Positions 1 to 10,457 of a stretch of 64,000 bases of DNA are shown in pieces; position 1 is the stretch's first letter; each line of letters starts with the position of its first letter. The DNA comes from Saururus chinensis. Taxonomy: Eukaryota; Streptophyta; Magnoliopsida; Piperales; Saururaceae. The DNA lies in the NCBI GenBank assembly GCA_035235625.1, contig CP141140.1, forward strand, positions 52,075,351-52,139,350. The letters are read 5' to 3'. The notes beneath the pieces are model-generated. The model was not told the origin of the DNA. It did not search any database and saw only the letters and a list, made by a program, of their open reading frames with translations. The position numbers and the translations under genes were made by a program.

Positions 1-2086
1 CGCAAGCCCTAGGTGTTGGCACACAACAGAAATATCATTCTTTTTCTGATTTCTCCAAGCATGCACACGAAATTTACTTAATCATGAGAAATACAAACAT
101 TCATAAAGCAATCACATAAAAAATTGAATCAAGGAGGGTCTACACACAACCTTTGGGGCTGAATTGCCGTAGGACACCAAGATCCTCCATGTCGACGCTC
201 ACGAGCAATTGAATAACAACAATTCAATTAAGAGGAGAAGGAGATTACCTTGTTTATTATGTAAATAGCCCTCTCATCCTTTAGCAATACTTGGTAGATC
301 ATTTGATGTAGTGCCCAAAAGGCCTTTCCTTGAAGCCATACTTCAACCTCTTGGTGGCACACTTCCCAAGGCACTAGCCACGCGAGGAGGATAGGGTGGA
401 CAACACTCTTCCTTGTCTTGTCCACGGCCAAGAGGGGGATCAGAGAGGAGGAAGGAGGGGGGATAGGGGAGAGGTTAGAGCTCTCCCTCCTTTCTTATCC
501 TTTTATACTCTTCCCCTAAGTGGGCTTTGGATCATGGGCCTATATCTAATCTCTACACGGATTAATCTTGAGGGAGGGTCTATTACAATGGACTCGCTCA
601 GCCCATGAATGCCTGAGCCCTTGCACACAATCATGCTTGCGATAGGGTCGGCCCCTCGTTAACCACGGGTCCAACCATAGACACATATTCTAGGGTAGGG
701 CCCGACAAGGTGAATATGCACACCCTAGTCACATGCCTAATGTGCGTATGTGTCGAATGTGGGTACCATAAGGATGTGTTTCAAGATGGTTCTTGTGGGG
801 TCTGTGTGACCACCCCCATTGTCCTTAGACCCCGTGGCTCATACTTGCTCACCCGAATCGGAAATAAGGTGAACCAAGTGGACCTGAGCCCATACCATGG
901 TCCAACATAAGATGGGCGATTGCAATAGACTATTGCACAGGATGGACATGAGCAGAATCCCACTGGCCACCATGGTCAAGATGACAATAGGGACATCTGA
1001 ATCTATAGTGTGCTAATACGAGCTAGAAGGGAGACAAAGAGGGGCAACACAATGACTAGAAGAGTAGGGGAAGGAGGGAAAAGAGGTGGGTAGAGCACAG
1101 GGAGGTGGGCAATGGGGGAGAGACCAGAGTAAGGCAAGGAGGGATGCCAAGATCACAATGGTGGGAGGAAGAGATGTGGGCAGATGGAGGGGAATCCCAT
1201 GGGGGGGGAGGTTTACATGGGAGGCTGGAGATTCTGAAGGCTGAAGAAAAGGCTAAAAGGCAGGGAGAGGCAGAGGCTGATGGATTGGAGAGTCTTGCAG
1301 AAGTGCATGGGATAGCAAAATTGCATGGCATGTTATTTCCATTACATTGATGCATGTTTCATCCATTATAGTGACAAAATTGTTTTTTACATTTCTTTGC
1401 TATCCAAGTGTGGCCATTTTTGTTGTTACATCTTCAAGTGACAAAACTCAGAAAGATTATAAAAAAAAGTACCAACGTGACAACTGGTGCATGCATGGCA
1501 TGTCAGAACACCAAATTAATAACTATTTTTCACTCTATGATATTTTAATGAATATTTTTTTAATAAAATTTTCTATTATTTATTTAGAAAAATAATTTTT
1601 TATAATAAAAACACACAAGAAAAACTCATACATAAGTTTTGATTGGTCATAATAAATGAGCTCATGTGAACTTTGTGTAGGGTTTACTTGTTAAGTTCAA
1701 TCAAAACTTCTACGTGAGTTTTTGTGAAGCATTTTTAATGCTCCCATAAGGAACGAACACATAGGAGCCCTTCTTCCATGAAATTGATGGAGCACATGTT
1801 AAATTAGAATAGTACCAGCGATATTGGCGCTAATGTACATTAATATATGTGCATAGTCTATCTCAACTATAAAAGGCTTCCATTGCGTTTGTTAAGCTAG
1901 GCTCAATGTGGAAGTAGAGAATAAAAACTGTGTGGGAATATTGGGTGAGGAGCTTGCCACTCCCTATTTTATCCAGCTCACTCCCTTGAGACCGCTAGTG
2001 GATATCCTCTGTTGTATATATCTGGCTGGTAGATATCTACATACTGTATAAAAGTAGAGTGGTTGGATAAAGTAAGGGTGGCAGGC
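1..2086. other. Left-edge non-coding sequence, no gene recognised
   Basis: No open frame here has a recognisable domain, and none exceeds 100 codons. Positions about 180-600 look like decayed repeat DNA, and about 1030-1330 is a purine-rich stretch that opens overlapping frames on both strands. I see no RNA gene or clear promoter. It is most likely old transposon debris. Confidence 0.5.
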
Positions 2087-3094
2087 TAGGGTTGGGAATT
2101 GGGTCAAGTCAGGTTGGCCTTGACCCACACTGAAATCGGGTCGGGTCATGACCCGACCCTATTTTTAAATCAGGTTGAAAATCCAAACCCTAACCCTACT
2201 TAAGTTAGGTCGGGAATGCAGGTAACCTACTTTTTTTCCTCATTTTTTTTGTTAGACTCGTATTATATACATTCTCTTTACAAAGGCCAAACACTAGTAA
2301 TTTAAATACATTACAACATTAGTTTGTAACTTTTGGTTCTTTGGCTGATTTGTAGCTGACACATTTTCCTAATAGCCATCAACGAAAACCTTAGAGGTGT
2401 AGTGTTGTCTTTCTTCTATTTTGAGAGAAGGATAACAAAATAGACCTTCAACATTTGTTTACTCAAGATAAGCCCACTTGACTTTTGATAACTCACATAC
2501 AAATGCAAAACAAATTAAACATCATTTCTTTGATAGCCATAGAGGATCATGTGATTCAACATGTCTTAATTCCAAAATTCCTATAACTACTTCTCTATGG
2601 ATGCTCATAGCCCTACCCTCCTTAGCGGCCAGTGATACTTGTTTACAATTTTCCTCCTTCAAAAGTTGTCCCTCATCAAGCTTTATCATCCGCCTCTCAG
2701 GTTTCATGTTCCCAACCTGCTCCTTATTATGACTATTTGGGCTTTCATATAGAGTTGAGTCTAGTGTGTGTTGTGTCTTACCGAAGGAGAGAGGATGACT
2801 AATGAATGCAAGAAAATATGACATGTTTTCATTCCAATCACCACACTCAAAAGAATAACAGAAAATAAATTAAACTATATAGAAATTAACAACACCTTTA
2901 AGATATCATCCTCTGTTATCTCAAAATATATGCCTACCATAAATCAAAATATATGTGATCGCACTTATGCTCCAAACAACTTATTTATGCATAAATTTGT
3001 GTTTAAGTACCTCTAGTTCAACATAGTATGCACTAAACAAACACCATAATAATAGTATAAATAAATCCAATTGACCAACATCATAATAATAGGG

Positions 3095-3125
<31 letters not shown>

Positions 3126-3306
3126 TATAGTTGTGTAAAAGTTGAGTTAGCCGAGTTGTGTTAGTCGGGTTTACCCAACCTTAAATCCAAAATGCGTCAA
3201 GAGCCTAAGCCTGTACCCTAACCCTACTTGTAGCCAGGTCGAGTATAGGGTTAGACGGGTAGGGTTCAGGTCGGGTAAATAAGTCGGGTTGAATTTTCCT
3301 AGCCCG
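2087..3306. mobile_element. Non-autonomous hAT-like element, copy 1
   Basis: This stretch is collinear with 52486-53640, and both copies share an internal segment with a run reading GTTAGACTCGTATTATATAC. The ends are GGGTCA/GGGTTGAATTTTCC-like and roughly inverted. The flanks 2079-2086 and 3307-3314 agree at 6 of 8 positions, which fits the 8-bp target duplication of hAT elements. No transposase frame is present. The exact ends are less certain than for copy 2. Confidence 0.6.
3096..3125. repeat. (ATT)n microsatellite
   Basis: About ten uninterrupted ATT units lie inside hAT-like copy 1. At the matching place (about 53430-53460) copy 2 has only an A-rich run, so the repeat expanded after the copies separated. 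Confidence 0.9.
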
Positions 3307-3338
3307 AGGCAGACTTCTCATCTGGGAATATTTATCTA

Positions 3339-3931
3339 GGGTCTATTTGGATTGGTAGAAATCGGGAAAAAGGGAAAGAGAAAGTGAAAGTAAATCCGGG
3401 TGAAAGAGAAACTAGGAGATTCCAAAAAATTTCCACTGTTTGGTTGCACAAATGATGTTAGAGAAAATTGACAGTGATGGTGGTGGTAGCGGTGGTGGTG
3501 ATAGTGGTGGTAGCGGTGGTGGTGATAGTGGTGGTAGCGGTGGTGATAGTTTTGATGGCAGTGACGGCAATGGCAGCGGTGGCATAATGGTGGTAGTGGG
3601 AGTGGCAGCAGTGGTGGTGGTGGAAGTTGCGGCAGTGATGTCGGTGGTAGCAGTAGCGGTGGCGGTTATAGTGGCAGCAGTAGTGGTGACAGTAGCAGTA
3701 GCGGTGGCGGTGACGATAGCGGTGGTAGTGATGACAACAATGATGGTGATAGTAATGGTGCACGACAGTGGCGATAGTGATAATAGTGTAATAAATGACA
3801 AAATATAAATATTTAGTACACAGATAATAAACAACAAAATATAAATATTTAGTACACAGATTTACTCATTTTTTCCCATGAATTTTGATGGGTGGAAATT
3901 TTATTTTTTATTTATTTTCTCTTAATTTTTA
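3339..3931 (+). mobile_element. PIF/Harbinger-like GGT-core element A, left part
   Basis: It starts GGGTCTATTTGGATTGG, the same terminus as elements B and C. It then runs through a purine-rich arm into an imperfect GGT/GGC/AGT triplet core at about 3470-3790. The other arm is cut at 3931, where the MULE begins, and resumes at 9961. The period-3 core leaves long open frames of Gly/Ser/Val/Thr-rich residues in several frames on both strands; these are composition artefacts, not genes. Confidence 0.8.
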
Positions 3932-4262
3932 GGGAAAATTATATAAATAATAAAAAAAATATTTACCAAATTAACACACTTTGGGAAATATTTCCCAAAG
4001 TGGTGTTCCTTTTTTCCACACAGGTGCCAGCCAAGCAACTAGTGCTTGCATGGCTTTTTTAAAAAAAAATTTAAGTTGATTTCTTCGTTTAGAAGGACGA
4101 AATTGGTTTTAAGCTGATTTTGTCCTTCTAAATAATGAAACCGGTTTAACACCAGTTCACCTGATTTCGTCGTTCTGAACAACAAAATTGCCACATTTCT
4201 ATTATTCGGTTGGCACAATACTGATTTCGTCTTTCTAACTTTAAAGGATGAAATCAAAATAA
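3932..4262. repeat. MULE copy 1 left terminal inverted repeat
   Basis: It pairs with 9566-9950, sharing the outer AAATTATATAAATAAT part, a TTTTTTAAA tract and a series of GATTTCGTCCTTCTAAA-type units. These units form small inverted repeats with their own complements (AAGGACGAAATC), so the arm can fold into several hairpins. Decay is moderate. Confidence 0.85.
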
Positions 4263-4463
4263 TTTTTTTTAAAAAAACTATTTAAAACTAACTTTATCAC
4301 CTGTCCCTGTTCATTCATTCAAAACATACACAATTGCATTCATTCCACCCATTCCATGCATAACAAATATAACATTAAAGTATATCATAGACGAGTATCA
4401 AATATATTACATCACAAGTCGAAAAAATGTTTAGTTTAAAATAAACATATAAAAAAAGTAATG

Positions 4464-7400
4464 TCATAATCTCCTACGTCCTCGACCTCGTCCTCAATGG
4501 TAGTGTACGAGCTCCTCATGATCTGCCTCTAGCTCTGGCTATGGCTCGAGCTGCGGCTCCAGGTCCGGCTCTAGCTCCGGCTATGGCTGTGGTTCCGGCT
4601 CAGCATAAGTAAGAGATGGTACAACACGAGCTAGTCGATGTCGTCTATAATATAAAATCGGATCTGGCTGAGCTACATGTGCAGTGTCCAGAAATGATGA
4701 ACCTGGAGGAGAGCTATACACTGCTGCTGATGATGGAATATTAGGGAATGAAGAGTGCATCGGCTACGTCTGAGTGGCATTGTCAACAAGATAATCTTTA
4801 CAAACATTTGTAATCACCGAATGAAGCAGTGGCAACCTACGAAGGACATCATCATGCTCTCTAATCACCGACTTACATGCTGTTGAAAAGTCCTCGCACG
4901 AAGTACAGGTGTTAAGTGCATCAGTCAAATGCACATGCGTATGTCGAACTAGATGAAGCTATAAAAAAAAGAAATTAAATATTAGATAAATAATTAATAC
5001 GAAATAAGAAAATAATATATGCCTTAATTAACAAAGTTGTACTTACTAGAGCTGCCTCAAACGCTCCCCTAGGCTGATATGTCATCTCCTCTACATCATT
5101 GTGCGATAAAATATATCGTCGTCTAATCGGTAAATACCACTACATATAAGCACTATGAACATCTCGCAATGTTGTAGCCATCTCCCCTCTGATAACAATG
5201 GCTCTCCTATCCTCCCATCGAGCGATATACAACGCATGATGTATAGCCTAGTTGGTTATATGGTGGCCCTGTCTAGTGATGCGATAGACAAACTTGACGG
5301 TAGAAGGTGGGACCCATTGCTCCAGGTTAAACTGGAGCATTACACGATCCGGAATCTTGTAACATATCAGCAAAGTTCGAGATAGCCACACCTCTCGACC
5401 GTCCATGCATAGGGGAGGTAATGCAGCCAACATGTCCTCAGAGTACGGTTGCCAAATAACCTATACAATATATAAAGATAATTTAGTTTAAATAATGACG
5501 AAACTTTTTAAAATCATTACATAAAAAGTTCAACACAGCAATAAAATTACCTGGTATGACCGCTAGTGGTCTAACTCCCCTTTGTATAATCGGAGGACTC
5601 CTTGTGGATTTTTGGTTCTCTTTTTCCGAACATTCCACATTAAGGAGTTAAATTTAAAAAATAAGTTCAACATATGTACATCAAACATTGCTAAAAAAAA
5701 GTAAGTGTTAAACATAAATGCAGCCTACCTCACCCCTAATGGAGCACCCTCGACCAAGCGACCCATCTCAGCACTTGGTCATCCAACGTGTAAGTGCTCC
5801 CATGACCATAACTATGTCAGAAAATATGATAACAAATATTACAAATAAAGAATTATATGTGACTAAAACACCAAGTAAAGTTACACAATTAATTACCTGA
5901 AGAAGGGTCAAATAGCCCACAATCCCCGAGGTCATGGCCTGGCATGCTTTCCCTAACTCTCGGTATAAAAATACGAGAGTAACACTGCCCCATGAATAAG
6001 TACCAGCCATGTCAAAGTCCGCAAGGAGGGAGAAATATGAAACATGTACATGGCTGCTCTTGATATTTGCAAATATCATGGCTCCAAGTAAATGTAATAG
6101 ATAGGCTTGGGCATGCTGCTCGATAATGATCTCCGTAGCATCGGCTAGGAGCTCGTGAAACTCCTATAAGAGCCATCGTAGGCTCACTCAGCTACCACAC
6201 ATCACTGTAGTAGGAGGAGCTCTACCAAGAAGTCTAACTAATATATCCACATGAGCTCCTCCTGTCGTGCTTGTCACAGGATGTCCATCGATGCGAAGTC
6301 CTAATAGAACTGCCACATCCATGAGAGTGATGGACATCTCTCCATATGACAAATGAAACATTTGCGTCTCCCTCCTCCATCTCTCAATGAGAGTTGTCAA
6401 TAGAGGCCGATCGAGACGGACATACTATAGACGAATGAAATGGCTGAATCCCGCTCACTTGATATAATAAAAAATTTTATGAGCCGATAAAAGATAGATG
6501 ACACTAAAGCATCCATGGGTAATCCTCATGCCCCCTTCAAGATGCTATTTAAACTTTCAGCCATATTGATAGTCGTCATGCCAAATGTCATAAAACCACC
6601 ATGGGCAAGGGACCACTGTGCAGGATGTAATTCTCCTCCTAAGAGGAGATGTTTTGCCCTGGACTCTCTTGACCAATCAAGTCCATTTTAGCATTAAACT
6701 TTTCTACTGTAAGTGCACAAGCTGCTACCCCAATCAAGTCTGTCAGTGTATCATGTTTGAATTCCTTAAAATTTGCTTTTATGTGCCGAATGCAATAACA
6801 ATGGTGGTACAGAGGCTCGGGAAGAACCTCAGGCATGGCGTTCTAAAGCCTCTTATGTTGATCTGAAATAATGACGATGTTCGTCATGCCCATCAGTACA
6901 TGATCCCTCAGTTCCATTGGAAATCATTTCCAATTGTCTCCATCTTCCTTCCCGACAAGCCCGAATGCAAGAGGAAATAACCCATTATTTCCATCTATAG
7001 CTATTGCAGCCATAAGAGCACCGGGGTATCTGCCATATAAGTGAGTGGCATCAACACCAATCACAAGGTTGCAATGTCAAAACCCTGCAATAGATGGCCC
7101 AAATGCCCAAAACAATCGCTTAAATCTCCTACATATGCCACCATCTGCAAGATGTATTTCATCATCCTCTAAGAGGTAGTAGGTGTCAAGATTCACTTCT
7201 TGCACCGCCCTTAGGTACATTGGCAACAATTTATATGATTGTACTCAATCTCCATAAATAGCCTTGATCACCATATTCCTTGTTGCCCATGCTTTCTTAT
7301 AAAATATGTCAACATGATATTTCTCCTTCATTTTTTGAATAATATCCCTTGTGTGAGAGTTAATTCGGCTTGGATAGCGGGCATTATGACCTTCGAAATA

Positions 7401-8762
7401 AAGGAGGCATTGCACTGCCTATGATCTGTGCTAAGCTGGGCATTCTGACATGTGTGGTCACTTTTGTACGTCTTCAATTTAAAGTACCCACTACCCCTTT
7501 TTATTGAGCCATGCACTCTCCAAGGGCAAGTGCTATCAATGCACTTCACTGTATACTCTGACAAATTTGTTCATACAACCTTGTATTCTACATGATTTTG
7601 AATGGAAAACTCCTGCAAAGCTGTAACAAATGCTTCTTTATTCTCAAAGATGCGGCCAACATATAACTCATTTTCATTTTGTTGGTCCATATCCATTGTA
7701 GAATTAACTGCCGCATCTATCTCCTCATTTGTGATATGTGCATAAAGTGGCTCCACTTCATAGTACAATGCCTCTTTATCATCTACATTCATATCATTTC
7801 TAGCAATAACATTGTCTACCGCATCATCCCCCTCACTGTCAACCATCACTTTCTACACCTCTAACCCCTTCTGCATTCATGTCAGAATCTTCTCTACTTA
7901 CTTTGTCAATATTATCTTCACCTTCATTAGCCTCATTTTCATCAATATCTTCATCGTGGACATATCCCCCCTACATATAAACTTTGCATATGTATTAAAT
8001 TTTATATGCCTAAAAAAGTTATATTCATTTATGAATATATATTTGACCTTTGATTAGATAGTCTAGCATTGGTATGACCAATATACGTGTAGGGGTAATG
8101 AATGCCCATCGAACTTTGAGTTTCATACTATGCACCGCCTTGAGACATTTGAATACTAAATGACTCGTGTGCATACATCGTAGACCTTCCATATTACACA
8201 CAAAATTCAAAATTTACCTAAACATATTTTCATTAATAATTATAAGATTCAAAACATATTTACAACTAAATCAACTTTACCTCTAATTAGGTCCACTTTC
8301 ATCATAAATATGGGCAAACGACCTATAATGTTCATTTGAAGCTATTGTCATAGATAAATTTCCTTCTGCTTCATCGTCCACCGGCATTTGCATATGACTT
8401 TTATTGTTCACATTTCTATCCAAGCTCCTGTGTAAGCTCCTATGAGAGCTCATATGTGAACTACTGCGCCTTTCACTAAGCACTCGGGCCTCTTTTTTGA
8501 GAAATAACTTGAAAGAAATTATGTGACGCGAGTGGTGATACATAAAACCCATTGATGCATCATCATTTATGCATATTAATGTCATTCTCGATCTATGCGA
8601 TAGAATATTACATTTGATAGTAATTTTCCATCTTCTTCAATCCCACCCAACCTTGTTTGCTACTTGCATCTCAAATTCATCATACATAGATGGTTTCTTA
8701 ATTAATAATCCTTCAGTGCGTCCGTCATAGGTAAGTAAAAAACTAACCATTTCTTATGCCAT
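4464..8762 (-). pseudogene. MULE copy 1 transposase + plant mobile domain, broken
   Basis: Reading minus from ATG 8762, the recognisable parts in order are: an N-terminal MuDR region with an ...INDDASMGFM... block (about 8585-8540); an acidic linker (7849-7571); the MuDR DNA-binding region with C/H spacing (about 7570-7330); and the MULE transposase core (about 7200-6640), where an ISDQHK motif keeps the Asp expected there. Next comes the start of a plant mobile domain (RWRRETQMFHL, ALLGLRIDG; 6400-6190), the rest of that domain (YSWGS, LYRELGKACQAM; about 6170-5770), a further PMD block (PPLCMDGREVW; 5433-5250) and a tail ending GRGRGRRRL. The segment joining transposase and PMD, including the SWIM-type zinc finger seen in copy 2, is missing. 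Stops and frameshifts occur throughout, so no full product is possible. Known of the family: MuDR transposases cut and paste DNA, and PMD is found in plant transposons and the MAIN/MAIL proteins. Confidence 0.85.
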
Positions 8763-9565
8763 TTCTATTAACTTAATTCATAAACAATGGATTAAATTAA
8801 TATTAGATTAAGCAATTATTTTAAAACTAAGTGGCTAAAATTTGATTAAGCAATTGCCTCATATATCAACGAGTAATAATCATACACTTTATCACATATT
8901 TCTTCTCTTATCCAAACAAGACAACAAATATTCTCATACGCTTCTTTGAACATTACATCTACCATATTGATAAAAATATAAAACTAATACTGACATCTAC
9001 CCTAACTAAACTATTGCTAACTCATATTCTTTATTAAATTAGGCTTTGATTTTAAATAAAAATACCAATCAATAGGGGCATAAAATACCACTACAATATT
9101 TAAATAAAACCAAAAAAAATTTCAAGTATATAAGCATGGTAACCAACATATTTTCAAAGTATATATGCATAGAAACCTATAGATTTTTCAATTATATAAG
9201 CATATCATAAAGACTTTAAATTAATTAGCAAATTTCCTAATCAATGAAATTATAATAGTTATAAAACAATACAACATCTTTAAAACAATAATCCTAAAAA
9301 ACAAAGCCTAAATACATTACATAATACATGAGTTAGAGAAAATTAGGTTACCCGGTGGCGGGGTGAATTTGGTGCGGCTTAGATAGTGGACGATGGAAAT
9401 AGCGGCGGGCCGGAGGAGGCGAGACTGGCGGCGGACCGGAGGAAGCGGGATCGACAGCGGGTCGGACGACGATAGTAAGAGCGGCAGCGGAGCGGATCGA
9501 CAACAACATCACAAAAAAATGTACTAGAAACTCGATTGGAGGCGGAGGCGAGTCGGGATAAAACA

Positions 9566-9950
9566 ACGATGATTTCGTCATTTAGAAGGATAAAATCAAC
9601 TTAAGATGATTTCGTCCTTCTAAATGACAAAATCAGTACCAAACGCTGAAATGGGAGAAGTGTGGCAATTTCATCATTAAGAACAATGAAATCAGCTTAA
9701 GTTAATTTTGTCATTTAGAATGACGAAATCGGGTGAACTGGTGTTAAACCGATTTCGTTATTTAGAAAGACGAAATCAGCTTAAAACTAATTTTATCCTT
9801 CTAAATGATAAAATTAATTTAAACATTTAAAAAAAAAGTCACGCAAATGCCAATTACGTAGTAAAAAAATACCACTTTTAAAAAATATTTTCCAAAATAA
9901 TATTTTTTTAGTAAATATTTTTTTATTTATTATTATTTATATAATTTTTC
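9566..9950. repeat. MULE copy 1 right terminal inverted repeat
   Basis: Inverse of 3932-4262, with the same reiterated ATTTCGTC...GACGAAAT units. A GC-rich stretch just inside it (about 9350-9560) corresponds to the GC-rich stretch at 55965-56140 in copy 2. It is probably the 5' leader of the transposase transcript. Confidence 0.85.
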
Positions 9951-10087
9951 TTAATTTTTACTCTAATTTCTCTTTTATCCTATTTGGTAAAAGAAACCCG
10001 GGGATTTTAAGATCCTATTTTGGTAAAAGAAACCCTGGGATTAAGATTCCTTTCTTTACCCACTTTATATCAATCCAAAACAGACCC
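9951..10087 (+). mobile_element. GGT-core element A, right part
   Basis: This resumes element A after the MULE and its duplicated target site. The order CTCTAATTTCTC, TTTGGT, GGGATTTTAAGAT and finally ATCAATCCAAAACAGACCC matches the reverse complement of the start of element B. The terminal CAGACCC lies 121 bp before the PME31 ATG. Possible 3-bp target sites (CTA/TTT) have diverged. Confidence 0.8.
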
Positions 10088-10208
10088 TTTAGTTTTATTT
10101 TGTTTCTCAAGGGAAGGATCACGATGGGAAATTACTCAATGGTATGGTCTGCTACTAAAGAGGAGTGGCTCGAGAGACATTTGGAACAGAGTATACAGGT
10201 GTGGCGAG
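10088..10208 (+). promoter_or_regulatory. PME31 5' leader / core promoter interval
   Basis: Only 121 bp lie between the end of transposon A and the PME31 start codon. I see no clear TATA box in it. The gene's core promoter must therefore sit in this short strip or inside the transposon nest. An in-frame extension upstream to 10020 is open but would begin inside the transposon, so it is not preferred as coding. This is inference from layout; no transcript evidence is available. Confidence 0.45.
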
Positions 10209-10457
10209 ATGTCGGCTGCCTCTCGGGTGCTGACGGTGGCCAAGGATGGGAGCGGCGATTTCGTGACGGTGCAGGAAGCGATCGACGCTGTCCCTCTCGG
10301 CAACACTTGCCGAACTGTCGTTCGCGTAGCTCCGGGCGTGTATAAGCAGCCGCTTTACATCTCCAAGACGAAAAATCTGATAACTTTTGCTGGTCTCCGC
10401 CCCGAGGACACCATTCTTACCTGGGACAACACCGCATCTCGAATTGATCATCATCAG
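10209..10457 (+). CDS. PME31: PME31 exon 1 (residues 1-83)
   Basis: Coding start to the donor CAG|GTCTAT, ending in phase 0 after ...RIDHHQ. It is GC-richer than the surrounding introns and carries the [10 protein letters not shown] block typical of the PME31 group. Upstream ATGs at about 10123 and 10020 exist, but neither looks like the native start. Confidence 0.95.

Larger units (their letters stand above)
3932..9950 (-). mobile_element. Mutator-like element (MULE) copy 1, MuDR-PMD type
   Basis: This 6,019-bp element is flanked by the perfect 10-bp direct repeat TTAATTTTTA (3922-3931 and 9951-9960). It starts GGGAAAATTATATAAATAAT and ends with the near inverse. Long terminal inverted repeats of about 330-380 bp enclose a minus-strand gene for MuDR transposase joined to a plant mobile domain. 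The insertion splits GGT-core element A, so it is younger than A. Its right end lies 258 bp upstream of the PME31 start codon. Confidence 0.92.

Noticed and set aside
1056-1355. Overlapping frames of 81-99 codons on both strands
   Set aside because: Purine-rich stretch with no domain and no splice or start context.
3412-3837. 141-codon Thr/Ile/Ala-rich minus frame
   Set aside because: Shadow of the GGT triplet core of element A.
9348-9581. 77-codon Pro-rich minus frame
   Set aside because: GC-rich leader of the MULE next to its terminal repeat; no domain and not matched as a frame in copy 2.
10155-10454. 99-codon minus frame over PME31 exon 1
   Set aside because: Antisense shadow of a clearly coding exon.
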